A DNA stretch of 64,000 nt from Polaribacter sp. SA4-10 (GCF_002163835.1 NZ_CP019331.1:868001-932000), one strand, 5' to 3'. Numbered from the stretch's first letter, positions 44,112 to 52,702 are shown. Translations and numbers: made by a program. The notes: generated by a model not told the origin, from the sequence alone.

Positions 44112-44624
44112 TTATTGTTTCTTCAAAAAATCGGATACTAACGAATTTTTATCAGATTCCATTTCGTTAGTCCAACCATCTATCCACCATCTGCCATTTT
44201 CATAATGAAGTTGAATACTAACCAGTCCTCTAACACCTGTAGTAGTTTCAGGTTCGTATCTTATTTCATATGCGCTCCAAACTTGAACGATATTTCCAAA
44301 TTGACTAACCTTTCTTTTTAGTTCTTTTTCATAGAAATCTTTTCTCTCGGACAGCCTTAATTCGTTTTGTAATACTTCCAATGCAACAAATTCAGCTTTC
44401 CCATTTTCGTGTATGAAGATTATATGTGCATTTTTAGAATGCATATATGTATCTCTTTCAAATTCCCAAGGATCACTACTCGAACCAGAAGCAACATCAT
44501 AATATGCTTTTATGATTGCATCTACAGATTTTACGTCTTCTGCGTATTTTTCTTTGTTCGTTTGTCCGAAGACTAAATTACAAGCGAAAATTATGCTAAT
44601 TGATGTAAGTATTATTTTGTTCAT
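44112..44624 (-). CDS. Secreted NTF2/SnoaL-like protein
   Basis: The 170-residue protein has a signal peptide (MNKIILTSISIIFACNLVFG). A domain with the SnoaL/NTF2-like pattern follows: VDAIIKAYYDVASG, HIIFIHENGKAEFVALEV, RKVSQFGNIVQVWSAYEIRY and LHYENGRWWIDGWTNEME. These folds bind small ligands or catalyse isomerisation. The function here is unknown. The gene sits exactly between two 70-bp direct repeats, i.e. it has the form of a one-gene mobile unit. Confidence 0.75.
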   Translation of the reverse strand: MNKIILTSISIIFACNLVFGQTNKEKYAEDVKSVDAIIKAYYDVASGSSSDPWEFERDTYMHSKNAHIIFIHENGKAEFVALEVLQNELRLSERKDFYEKELKRKVSQFGNIVQVWSAYEIRYEPETTTGVRGLVSIQLHYENGRWWIDGWTNEMESDKNSLVSDFLKKQ

Positions 44625-44650
44625 ATCTATTGGTTTTTAAATTTTTGCTA

Positions 44651-44762
44651 ACATATTACTGTATGGATAGTGGCGTGTTTAAGCAGCGAATTTAGCAAAT
44701 AAAAACTAGATAAAGTCTGCGAGGACTTTCGTAAACTGGCTTTTACGAGCATTTTTTTTTAC
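44651..44762. repeat. GCTAAC-type long intergenic element, copy D
   Basis: The element starts gctaacatattactgtatgg and continues with gtggcgtgtttaagcagcga, agcaaataaaaactag and ctggcttttacgagca. It is related over the body to 40965-41090 and differs mainly near the ends. It lies at the start-codon side of the NTF2-like gene and runs into the second 70-bp repeat. Confidence 0.7.
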
Positions 44763-44832
44763 ACGGCTTAAGTTTACATTTTATAAATTTAAGCAAATAA
44801 CCTGAAAGAATAAAAGAGCGCATTAAGGTTAA
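44763..44832. repeat. 70-bp direct repeat, right copy
   Basis: Same length as the copy at 44041-44110, with identical ends acggcttaagttt and gcgcattaaggttaa. The IS110 element begins shortly after its right end. Confidence 0.85.
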
Positions 44833-44852
44833 TATATACGGTGAAGCCTAGA

Positions 44853-44977
44853 CTTCGACAACATTGATAATCCGCTCTCTTTTCTACTAAAAAATCACGT
44901 TCAGTTCTGTGAGACCTAGATCTCGTTTTCAAGTTGTTGTGAGTAAAAGTAGGTTATTCTTTCATAAATCAGTTCTT
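44853..44977 (+). ncRNA. Candidate guide (bridge) RNA region at the IS110 left end
   Basis: Recent work on IS110-family elements shows that a structured noncoding RNA from the noncoding end guides target choice. This 125-nt stretch precedes the transposase and can form small hairpins, including one displaying CCTAGA. The same hexamer occurs at both candidate element ends. The call is by analogy only; no fold was calculated. Confidence 0.3.
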
Positions 44978-45949
44978 ATGAATAAATATAAGGAAATTTT
45001 TGGAGTTGACATTAGCAAAGATGTATTTGATATTCATGGAAGTAAAAGCGGCCATGATCAATTTAAAAATAATCTATCGGGTTTTAAATCCTTTCTAAAA
45101 AGCCTTCCTAAAGAATCATTAGTTTTAATGGAGGCAACAGGTTACTATCATTATCGGTTAGCTCAGTTTTTATTTAAACAAGGTGTTTTAGTTTCGGTAG
45201 TAAACCTTTTATCAGTAAAGCGTTTTATCCAGATGAAATTAGCAAAAGTAAAAACAGATAAAAGTGATGCAAAAGCAATTTGTGAATATGGTAAAATTAA
45301 TGAAGTGCCTTTGTATAAAGCACTTACAGATGTTCAAAGTGAATACTTACAATTGTTTCGATTGATGGATAGTTGTATCAAGAAACGAACTGCCACTAAG
45401 AATAAAATCCATGGAGAAGATGTTTTAGGAATCCCTTCTAAATATGTTTACCGGTCATTAGTCCGAATTAAAAAGTATTTAGACAAAGAGATTTTAGGAA
45501 TAGAAAAGAAGCTGCTATCTTTAGTGAAACAAGAACAGCAAGTACAATTAACATTGTTGCCAAGCATTCCAGGAATAGGACTTAAAACCGCCTTATTTAT
45601 GATTGTAATAACAGATGGTTTTGATAAGTTTGAGAATGCAAAACAGTTGTATAGTTATGTAGGCATCACGCCTACAATACGGGAATCTGGTAGCAGTGTA
45701 AGAGGTAGAAGCCGAATAAGTAAGGTTGGCAATAGAAAGTTGCGAAACCTTTTGTTTCCGTGTTCTTTTACAGCATGCAAGCAAAACAAGGGGTGTAGAG
45801 AAATTTACGAGCGAATTGTAAACAAAGGACAGCCCAAAAAACTAGCACTGATAGCAGTTTCTAATAAACTATTAAAACAGGCTTTTGCTATCGCAAAATC
45901 AGGGCATCGGTATGATCCAACTTTTGTGTCGGTATTTGTGGCTAAATAG
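44978..45949 (+). CDS. IS110-family transposase
   Basis: The 323-residue protein has an N-terminal DEDD RuvC-like domain: D11 (FGVDISKDVF), E52 (LMEATGYY), D94 and D97 (KTDKSDAKAI). The C-terminal transposase domain has LPSIPGIGLKTA, LYSYVGITPTIRESGSSVRG with its catalytic-region Ser, and SKVGNRKLRNLLF. The frame is open from 44909, but ATG 44978 (MNKYKEIFGVD) fits family starts and leaves space for the left-end noncoding region. It appears intact. Confidence 0.93.
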   Translation: MNKYKEIFGVDISKDVFDIHGSKSGHDQFKNNLSGFKSFLKSLPKESLVLMEATGYYHYRLAQFLFKQGVLVSVVNLLSVKRFIQMKLAKVKTDKSDAKAICEYGKINEVPLYKALTDVQSEYLQLFRLMDSCIKKRTATKNKIHGEDVLGIPSKYVYRSLVRIKKYLDKEILGIEKKLLSLVKQEQQVQLTLLPSIPGIGLKTALFMIVITDGFDKFENAKQLYSYVGITPTIRESGSSVRGRSRISKVGNRKLRNLLFPCSFTACKQNKGCREIYERIVNKGQPKKLALIAVSNKLLKQAFAIAKSGHRYDPTFVSVFVAK

Positions 45950-45983
45950 TAAATAAAATCTAAAAAAAAAATGAACAAAAAAA

Positions 45984-46003
45984 GCTTAATTATAAAATTA
46001 AGC
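45984..46003. repeat. 8-bp hairpin at the IS110 right end
   Basis: GCTTAATT and AATTAAGC pair perfectly across ATAA, directly before the right candidate boundary CCTAGA (46003-46008). It may be part of the element's right end. Confidence 0.45.
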
Positions 46004-46024
46004 CTAGAATAATAGTGTACAAAA

Positions 46025-46066
46025 TTAATGAAGAACAGCGTTGTTTTTTAGCTCAGTTCTTTGTTG
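46025..46066. repeat. 42-bp direct repeat, right copy
   Basis: Matches 41079-41120 with a single difference. It lies about 17 nt outside the right candidate edge of the IS110 copy. Confidence 0.85.
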
Positions 46067-46292
46067 GCTTTTAGTTCTTTAATTTCGGTTGTATGCTTCA
46101 TTAAGATTTTTCATTACGCAATTTATATTTTTAGAGTTCGAGTATATTTCAGAGTCTTTCAATTCAGCAAACTTGCTCAAATTCCTAAACACATTTGTTG
46201 ATTTGTTCAGGTTTGTTTTACTAATTATTTACTTGATTTTTTATCAAGTTATTTATTCGAATGAATTTTCTAGAATCATATAGAGTTAAGTT

Positions 46293-46505
46293 TTACTTTT
46301 TGATAAGCTTTATGAAAATGTAAATAAATAAGACAATCATGAAAATAAAAATAGTTAAATCTGTGTTTGTACCTGTCTTATACAAATATACAATTGAGTT
46401 ATTTCTTTTAATTATGTTATTATTGGAATTATTAATATTGAGTTTAATTGAAACTATTAGCAATAAAATTATACCTAGAATTGATAAAGTTGTTTTTTTT
46501 TTCAT
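46293..46505 (-). CDS. Small predicted membrane protein, doubtful
   Basis: A 70-residue frame (MKKKTTLSILGIILLLIVSI...) has a signal-like N-terminus, an Asn-rich centre and a C-terminal membrane helix (FIFMIVLFIYIFIKL). There are no known motifs. The flank is degenerate, and the opposite strand also has an open frame, so it may be a chance frame in AT-rich DNA. The rest of 46067-46856 shows no convincing gene. Confidence 0.35.
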   Translation of the reverse strand: MKKKTTLSILGIILLLIVSIKLNINNSNNNIIKRNNSIVYLYKTGTNTDLTIFIFMIVLFIYIFIKLIKK

Positions 46506-46856
46506 TTATACATTTTATGACCCTATATTTTACCTGCATGGTAGAATATACTGACGCTTTATAACAATTTGTTTTATTCAAGTAAATATAAGCTTTGCGG
46601 TAAACCGTAATTATACCTTTAGATTTCCGAAAATACTCCTGTTTTTTTTTACAGTACTATATGCTCGAGTTCTAAATGGAGCTGTTTATACTTAAAAATA
46701 CAATGAGCGAAGTTACTCTCTTTAAGTATCTAAATATACCGTATAAATACCCGTTTTTTTAGTGATGTCATTTAAAAAAAAATCTGTCATTAATAGGTTG
46801 TTACATCTAAAGATGGGTGTATTTCTTTTTTTTAGCTTCTTTAATAGGTATATAGC

Positions 46857-47320
46857 ATGTTTGTAGGTATTTTATTCCGTAGAAGAAACCCATCAACAAA
46901 ACAAAAACTAGAAAAGCATAATTTACAAATGTGTGTGCTTTTCTAGTATTTAGAATAATTATTGGTAATAAAATCAAGATAAAAAACAAGGTTATGAAAC
47001 GTGTTGCTTTATTTGATAAAAGTAAGTTTTATTTAAAATAGGCTAAAGAATAATGTATAAATATGCTTGCATACAGCGTGCAAAAAAAAGAACATATACT
47101 ACTAAATTGGTATTCTAAAAGGTACCAAATTTAAATGATAATCCGCATTAAAAACCCAAACGTAATTTGCTGTAAAAATAGCATCCCAAATTAAAAAAAA
47201 AGGTGTAAACTATTGTTAATGAAAGAAAAACGGCTTTCCACTACTTTATGAATCTCATTTTTTTCTCGAATGAATATAAAAATGGAATACTAAAAGGTCC
47301 TAAATTTAAAAGCAGCAATT
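46857..47320 (-). pseudogene. Degenerate second copy of crtY (middle and 5' part)
   Basis: About 460 nt match 48434-48885 of crtY with many substitutions and small indels (for example tgtaggtattttattccgta, aaaatcaagataaaaaacaa and aatataaaaatggaatacta). A residual frame reads MFFILILLPIIILNT...HTFVNYAFLVFVLLMGFFYG. Together with the tail at 40855-40952 it accounts for most of a second crtY copy, with about 100 nt missing between the two parts. Confidence 0.88.
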
Positions 47321-47345
47321 TAGGTACAGTAAGTAATCTATAATA

Positions 47346-48140
47346 TTAGATACCTACAGTTTTGTATGCTAGCTTTTCTTTTTTTATTAAATCATCAATG
47401 GCATCCCAAAGTGCAATTCTTTTCTCTAAGGATTGTTTTGCAACCATTAACGTTTCTGTCCACTTCTGGTCATCAGTACCACAAAGCTCTGACACCATTT
47501 TAAGAGAAAGAGGGCCGTGTTCATCTCCATCAAGTTCTATATGCCTTTCAAGGTAGTATTTTAGCTTGTTATAAGTTTCGTTATTAGTGTCAAATTTATT
47601 CAGAATTTCAATAAACATATCTGGTATAACATCTTCCCTTCCAAAAGTAAAAGCAGCAGCAGTAAGGTGTGGCTTGTTGGTTTCTAACACTGAAAATGTA
47701 AAATTAACAAAATCTGCTACTCTAGTATCAATATTTATTTCTTTTAATGCGTGTTTAACGGATTGTCCAGATTCAATCAGTTTTATGAAAAAATTTATTT
47801 TATCTGTATTTGCGCCTACTTGTAACATTGCTTCTAAATACATTTCAAAGTGACTTTTAGGGGCTCCTAATTCATTAATATCACTTTCCTCGCCATGAAC
47901 AATTTCATTAATAAACCTTGATAATGTTGGATTCTTAGAAGGAGTCCATGGTGTCTTAACAGTTGTAAGGTTTATTTGAAGATTTTTTAAAAGAGACATA
48001 AAATCCCAAACGGCAAAAACATGATTTTCCATAAAGGTTTTAATATCATTGATGTGCTGAAAGTTTCCATAAATCTTATGACGCTGCAATTGACTTCTTA
48101 ATTCAGCTATTTCGTTTTCAATGTGGGATATTCTATTCAT
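47346..48140 (-). CDS. DUF3050 (haem-oxygenase-like fold) protein
   Basis: The 264-residue protein matches DUF3050: [89 protein letters not shown] and [20 protein letters not shown]. The His and Glu residues in several helices fit a haem-oxygenase-like or di-iron oxidase fold; the reaction is unknown. The gene lies between the intact crtY and its degenerate second copy, in the same direction. Confidence 0.87.
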   Translation of the reverse strand: MNRISHIENEIAELRSQLQRHKIYGNFQHINDIKTFMENHVFAVWDFMSLLKNLQINLTTVKTPWTPSKNPTLSRFINEIVHGEESDINELGAPKSHFEMYLEAMLQVGANTDKINFFIKLIESGQSVKHALKEINIDTRVADFVNFTFSVLETNKPHLTAAAFTFGREDVIPDMFIEILNKFDTNNETYNKLKYYLERHIELDGDEHGPLSLKMVSELCGTDDQKWTETLMVAKQSLEKRIALWDAIDDLIKKEKLAYKTVGI

Positions 48141-48227
48141 TTATTTTTTTATTAAACTTGTATAAAATTAATAGGTTTATTTGATGTTTTATAAACCTAG
48201 TTAGGTGGTATTATTTTTTATTATAAA

Positions 48228-48902
48228 CTATTTTTTAAATTTTTCAATCAAAAAAACATTCCCAAAAATCATCGTAAAAGCATACCCAATATCTTCTATA
48301 GGTATGGTTGCTAAACGGATTCCTAAATTTTCTGCATTGTTATACCAAACAACAGGTTCTTCAAGTCCTGTTCCTGTAAGAATTCCGTTTACAATAAAAA
48401 ACGGAACTAAAATTATTAGAAAAGAAATATAGAATCTTTGTAGGTATTTTATTCCGTAAAAGAAACCCATCAACAAAACAAAAACCACAAAACTGTAATT
48501 TACAAATGTGTATGCTTTATCTGTATTTAGAATAATTACTGGCACTAAAATCAAGATAAAAAACAAGGTTATAAAACGTGTTGCTTTATTTGATAAAAGT
48601 AAGTTTGGTTTAAAATAGGCTAAAGAATAATGTATAAATATGCTTGCATACGGAATACAAAAAAAGAACATCCACTCCTCTATTGGCATTCCAAAAAGCA
48701 ACAAATTCATATGATAATCCGCATTAAAACCCCAAACGCCATTTGCTGTAAAAATAGCATCCCAAATTAAAAAAACAGTGGCAACCATTGTTAATGAAAG
48801 AAACACGGCTTTCCAATGTTTTATGAATTTCATTTTTTTCTCGAAAGAATATAAAAATGGAATACTAAAAGATCCTAAATTTAAAAGAAGGTATAAAAAC
48901 AC
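48228..48902 (-). CDS. crtY: Lycopene cyclase-domain protein (CrtYcd type)
   Basis: The 224-residue polytopic protein consists of two similar halves of about three helices each, as in fused heterodimeric lycopene beta-cyclases (CrtYc/CrtYd). It has SLTMVATVFLIWDAIFTA and GMPIEEWMFFFCIPYASIFI in the first half. The second half shows LGIRLATIPIEDIGYAFTMI. The repeated P-x-E-(E/D) motif is thought to be catalytic. It overlaps crtZ by 1 nt and is the last gene of the crt operon. Two partial duplicates lie downstream. Confidence 0.9.
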   Translation of the reverse strand: MFLYLLLNLGSFSIPFLYSFEKKMKFIKHWKAVFLSLTMVATVFLIWDAIFTANGVWGFNADYHMNLLLFGMPIEEWMFFFCIPYASIFIHYSLAYFKPNLLLSNKATRFITLFFILILVPVIILNTDKAYTFVNYSFVVFVLLMGFFYGIKYLQRFYISFLIILVPFFIVNGILTGTGLEEPVVWYNNAENLGIRLATIPIEDIGYAFTMIFGNVFLIEKFKK

Positions 48903-49345
48903 TAAATTTTTGGTTTTTTAAAGTATTTAAAAGGTACAAACAACATTCCAAAACATTGGCTATCTTCTTTCCTCATATTTTTATGATGAATTTTATGCGC
49001 CTTTCTTAATCCTTTTAAATAAAAGTTATTGGTGTTTTTAAACCATTTAAAACGTTGATGAATTAATACGTCATGCACTAAAAAATAGGCCAATCCGTAA
49101 CATAAAATACCCAATCCTATAAAAAATAAATAGGTGTGCTCTGTATAGGTTCCGTAATAGAATAGAGCAATACTTGGAATGGCAAAAACAACAAAAAAAG
49201 CATCATTTTTCTCAAAACCTTGGTATTTTGGTTGATGATGATCTTCATGCAAATACCATCCAAAACCATGCATTACAAATTTATGTGTACACCAAGTGAT
49301 GCCTTCCATTAATAAAAAAACAGCAAAAGTAATTAGTCCGAACAT
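48902..49345 (-). CDS. crtZ: Beta-carotene hydroxylase (fatty-acid hydroxylase superfamily)
   Basis: CrtZ adds 3-hydroxyls to beta-carotene rings, giving zeaxanthin. The 147-residue membrane di-iron enzyme has four His clusters: HKFVMHGFG, HEDHH, HDVLIHQ and HKIHHKN. It is coupled on both sides by 1-nt overlaps with crtB and crtY. Confidence 0.93.
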   Translation of the reverse strand: MFGLITFAVFLLMEGITWCTHKFVMHGFGWYLHEDHHQPKYQGFEKNDAFFVVFAIPSIALFYYGTYTEHTYLFFIGLGILCYGLAYFLVHDVLIHQRFKWFKNTNNFYLKGLRKAHKIHHKNMRKEDSQCFGMLFVPFKYFKKPKI

Positions 49346-50190
49346 TATTTTATAATATTTAATTTATATTTCACGTAGCTTCTTGCCAATAAATTTATTT
49401 TCATTGGGTCTGAAATACGAATACGAGTATCCATAATTCTTTCTGATGGTACGGCTTTTAATTTTTTTAATAAACGTCTGTAGTATCTATACGCCATATA
49501 CACTCCAAATTTTGCTTCAACAGGCAGTTTAAGAATTCCGTTTTTATAAGCAAAATCGAAATCGGCCTCAATCTCATCAATAATAAGTTGTTTTGAAGCT
49601 GCATTTAATTCCCCTAAATTTATATTCGGAAAATAAGAACGATTTAAAACCTCATAATCATCTTTTAAATCACGTAAAAAATTCACTTTTTGAAAAGCAG
49701 ATCCTAAACGCATTGCGGCATCTTTTAATTCATCATACATTTCGTCATTTCCATTCACAAATACTTTTAAACACATTAACCCTACAACATCTGCAGAACC
49801 ATAAATATATTCGTCATATTCTTCTTTGGTTTCATATTCAGTTTTAAATAAATCAGCTTTCATACTTTTTAAAAAAGCTTGCACCATTTCATCAGGAATA
49901 TTATACTTACTTACTGTTTGCTGAAATGAATTTAAAATGGGATTTAAACTAATACCCAACTCTTTTGAAAGATAATAATCTCTTTCAAAATGCGCCATTA
50001 ATTTTTCTTTGTCGTACTCATGAAAAGTATCTACAATCTCGTCTGCAAAACGAACAAAACCATAAATATTATAAATGTCTGCTCTAATAACGGGAGACAA
50101 CATCTTTACCGCTAAAGAAAAAGAGGTACTATAACTTTTTGTAACTAGTTTACTACAATCATTAGAAACGCTATCAAATAACTCTTTCAT
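49345..50190 (-). CDS. crtB: Phytoene synthase
   Basis: CrtB condenses two geranylgeranyl diphosphates to phytoene. The 281-residue protein shows YSTSFSLAVKML, FVRFADEIVDTF (first Asp-rich motif), YIYGSADVVGLMCL and AFQKVNFLRDLKDDYE (second Asp-rich motif). It starts 4 nt after crtI. Confidence 0.94.
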   Translation of the reverse strand: MKELFDSVSNDCSKLVTKSYSTSFSLAVKMLSPVIRADIYNIYGFVRFADEIVDTFHEYDKEKLMAHFERDYYLSKELGISLNPILNSFQQTVSKYNIPDEMVQAFLKSMKADLFKTEYETKEEYDEYIYGSADVVGLMCLKVFVNGNDEMYDELKDAAMRLGSAFQKVNFLRDLKDDYEVLNRSYFPNINLGELNAASKQLIIDEIEADFDFAYKNGILKLPVEAKFGVYMAYRYYRRLLKKLKAVPSERIMDTRIRISDPMKINLLARSYVKYKLNIIK

Positions 50191-50194
50191 TTTA

Positions 50195-51658
50195 TTATTG
50201 ATTATTAATGATTAATTCTGATGCTATTTTTCCAGAAATTAATGCTGGTGGAACTCCAGGTCCCGGAACTGTTAATTGCCCTGTAAAATACAAATTATTT
50301 GCTTTACTACTTTTTATTTTTGGTCTTAAAAATGCTGTTTGTAAAAGCGTATTTGCCATTCCGTAAGCATTTCCTTTGTATGAGTTGTATTCTTCTTTAA
50401 AATCCTTTACACAAAAAGACTTCTTAAATAAAACGTGTTTTTTTACTTCTTGATTTGTTAATTTCTCAAATCGATCTATAATTTTATGAAAATACTCTTC
50501 TCTTAAGGCTTCTGTATCTTCAATTCCTGGAGCTAAAGGTATTAAGAAAAATCCAGCTTCCTTTCCTTCAGGAGCAGAAGTTTTATCTGTTATTGATGTA
50601 AAGTTTGCATAAAACAAAGGGTCTGTTGGCCATTGTGGATTGTCATAAATTTCTTTTGCATGCGCATCAAAATCTGTATCAAAAAACAAGGTATGATGGC
50701 TTACATTTTTTACTTTTTTATCAAAACCAACATAAAATAGTAATGATGAAGGAGCAAAGGTCTTTTTATCCCAATATTTTTCTGAATACTGACGTAAATT
50801 TTTATCTAACAAGGTTTCTGTATGATGATAATCTGCGCCACTTAAAACAAGGTTTGTTTTAATTTCTTCTCCATTTACCAATAAAGCAGTTAAATTATTA
50901 GCGGTATCTGTAATAATTTTTTCAACATTAGCATTCGTTTTAAAGGTTACTCCTAAACTTTTTGCTAAAGAAACCATTCCTTCAATAACGGTGTACATTC
51001 CCCCTCTTGGGTGCCAAGTTCCTAAACCAAAATCTGCATAATTCATAAAATTATAAAATGCGGGAGTATTGTTGGGTTTAGCTCCTAAAAACAAAACAGG
51101 AAATTCTAATATTTTGATTAATTTATTGCTCTTAATATTTTTTCTAACTTGCTTTCTTATTGTTGAAAAAAACTGAGAAACTCTTGCTATAGTAGTTGTA
51201 TTAACTAATTCTAAGGGCGAAACTCCCGGTTTATACACTAAGTCTTTAATAGCGGTATCGTAATTAGATTTTGCAGAATCTAAAAAAGTCTTCAAGTGTT
51301 TTGCGCTTCCTTTTTCTGTTTCTTCGAATAAATCGTAAATCTCTTTTAATTCACTAGAAATTTTAACGGAATCATTTTCTCCAAAATAAACTTCATAACC
51401 AGGATTTAATTTATCCAATGTATAATAATCTGAAGGTTTTTTACCAAAATCGGCAAAAAAACGTTCAAATACATCTGGCATCCAATACCAAGAAGGACCA
51501 ATGTCAAAAGTAAAACCCTCTTTTTTATACTGCCTTGCTCTACCTCCTAAAGTATTATTTTTCTCTAAAACAATAACTTCAAACCCCTCTTTTGCTAAAT
51601 AACAAGAAGCTGATAATGCAGAAAACCCAGAACCAATAATATGTACCTTTTTATTCAT
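50195..51658 (-). CDS. crtI: Phytoene desaturase
   Basis: CrtI desaturates phytoene to lycopene using FAD. The 487-residue protein has HIIGSGFSALSASCYLAKEG at the start, TFDIGPSWYWMPDVFE, LGTWHPRGGMYTVIEGM, and the C-terminal flavin motif NLYFTGQLTVPGPGVPPAL. It heads the crt operon. Divergence from the next gene upstream is not seen: the MerR-type regulator ends 62 nt upstream in the same direction. Confidence 0.95.
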   Translation of the reverse strand: MNKKVHIIGSGFSALSASCYLAKEGFEVIVLEKNNTLGGRARQYKKEGFTFDIGPSWYWMPDVFERFFADFGKKPSDYYTLDKLNPGYEVYFGENDSVKISSELKEIYDLFEETEKGSAKHLKTFLDSAKSNYDTAIKDLVYKPGVSPLELVNTTTIARVSQFFSTIRKQVRKNIKSNKLIKILEFPVLFLGAKPNNTPAFYNFMNYADFGLGTWHPRGGMYTVIEGMVSLAKSLGVTFKTNANVEKIITDTANNLTALLVNGEEIKTNLVLSGADYHHTETLLDKNLRQYSEKYWDKKTFAPSSLLFYVGFDKKVKNVSHHTLFFDTDFDAHAKEIYDNPQWPTDPLFYANFTSITDKTSAPEGKEAGFFLIPLAPGIEDTEALREEYFHKIIDRFEKLTNQEVKKHVLFKKSFCVKDFKEEYNSYKGNAYGMANTLLQTAFLRPKIKSSKANNLYFTGQLTVPGPGVPPALISGKIASELIINNQ

Positions 51659-51720
51659 TTTTTATTTTGTTTAACAAAGATAGTAAATAACCAAACAAAA
51701 TAACAGAAGAAAGAATTTAA

Positions 51721-52638
51721 TTATAATACTTTTAACAAGTCTGGAATAGAATCATAAAATTGAATGTTCGAATTTAATTTAAGATGTTTAACTTTATTAA
51801 CTTTTCTTCCTGTTGCAATAAATTGATTTTTAGAAATACTCATAATTTCATTAATCTCTTGGAAATAATTTTCAATTTTATCGTCGTAAGGTTGTATCGT
51901 TAAAGATGTTATAAAACATATTTCTCTGTCGCTCTCTAAAAAATAATTTAAATTATTTAAAGGTAAACTTTGCCCAAGATAAACTGTGTGAAATCCTCTA
52001 AGAACTAATTCATAATTCAAGTACAAAAGCCCTAATTCATGTATTTCATTTTCAGGTAAAAACAATACATACGTTTTATTTGTATTATTAATATTGTATT
52101 GCAGTTTTTCTGTATTCGATTGAATTTTTTGGGCAATTAGATTCGAAATGAAATGTTCGTGTGCGGGGAGTAAAGTCTCAGTATGCCACAATAAACCAAT
52201 ATTCTCTAAAAAAGGGATAAAAACATCTTTAAAGATTTCTCGAAATGTTTTTTTGTGTAATAATGTGTTGTAAGAATTATTAAATAGCACTTTATCAAAT
52301 TGAAACATAGACAACTTAAAAGCGTTTATAGCCTCATCATTAACTGCTGTTTTAAAAGCCAACTCTCTTGACTGAAGCGTAATAGCTTCATCAGACATCT
52401 TTGCAATCTTAGAAACCTTAAAATTATTATTGTTTAATAAAACAATATTTAAAAGTTTAGTTAAGTCTTCCGGGGTGTAAAATCTAATATTAGTTTCAGT
52501 TCTTTTTGGAATTAACAAATTATATCGTTTCTCCCAAATACGAATTGTATGTGCTTTTATGCCAGAAATATTTTCAAGGTCTTTGATTGTGAAATCTTGC
52601 TTAATATTGTTCAATGTATTTGATTTATTATTCAACAA
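51721..52638 (-). CDS. MerR-family regulator with B12-binding domain (CarH/LitR-like)
   Basis: The 305-residue protein has a MerR winged helix (FTIKDLENISGIKAHTIRIW, EKRYNLLIPKR). A helical bundle and a Rossmann-like cobalamin domain follow. The light-sensing signature is complete: W151-x9-E161-H162 in LLWHTETLLPAHEHF, and E198-x-H200-x2-G203 in ENEIHELG for the cobalt-ligand His. In CarH/LitR proteins adenosyl-B12 holds a repressor tetramer that light destroys, releasing carotenoid genes. Its position directly upstream of crtI supports that role. Confidence 0.92.
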   Translation of the reverse strand: MLNNKSNTLNNIKQDFTIKDLENISGIKAHTIRIWEKRYNLLIPKRTETNIRFYTPEDLTKLLNIVLLNNNNFKVSKIAKMSDEAITLQSRELAFKTAVNDEAINAFKLSMFQFDKVLFNNSYNTLLHKKTFREIFKDVFIPFLENIGLLWHTETLLPAHEHFISNLIAQKIQSNTEKLQYNINNTNKTYVLFLPENEIHELGLLYLNYELVLRGFHTVYLGQSLPLNNLNYFLESDREICFITSLTIQPYDDKIENYFQEINEIMSISKNQFIATGRKVNKVKHLKLNSNIQFYDSIPDLLKVL

Positions 52639-52694
52639 ATCTAAATGTTTTTTTTTAAATAAAAATATATTTTAAAAAGAATTGTAACATTTTA

Positions 52695-52702
52695 TACTTT
52701 TG
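52695..52702 (+). promoter_or_regulatory. -7 box (TACTTTTG) upstream of the sigma-factor gene
   Basis: TACTTTTG fits the consensus TAnnTTTG and lies 35 nt before the GTG start of the sigma-factor gene, in the spacer shared with the CarH-like gene. Confidence 0.45.

Larger units (their letters stand above)
44844..46008 (+). mobile_element. IS110-family insertion sequence (approximate limits)
   Basis: The only long coding frame is the transposase at 44978-45949. The candidate boundaries are the 9-bp direct repeats AAGCCTAGA at 44844-44852 and 46000-46008. No terminal inverted repeats are seen, as expected for the family. A third CCTAGA lies at 44915-44920 inside the left noncoding end, in the hairpin GAGA-CCTAGA-TCTC. 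A similar hairpin GAAG-CCTAGA-CTTC covers the left edge. The limits are tentative. Confidence 0.6.

Noticed and set aside
46089..46283. 64-residue plus-strand frame in the accessory region
   Set aside because: Low-complexity, AT-rich, no motif, and the opposite strand is equally open. It shows no start context or neighbours to support a gene.
38897..47340. Classical integron
   Set aside because: No integron integrase and no classical attC core are visible. The repeat elements only resemble cassette boundaries in spacing, so the term is used as analogy.
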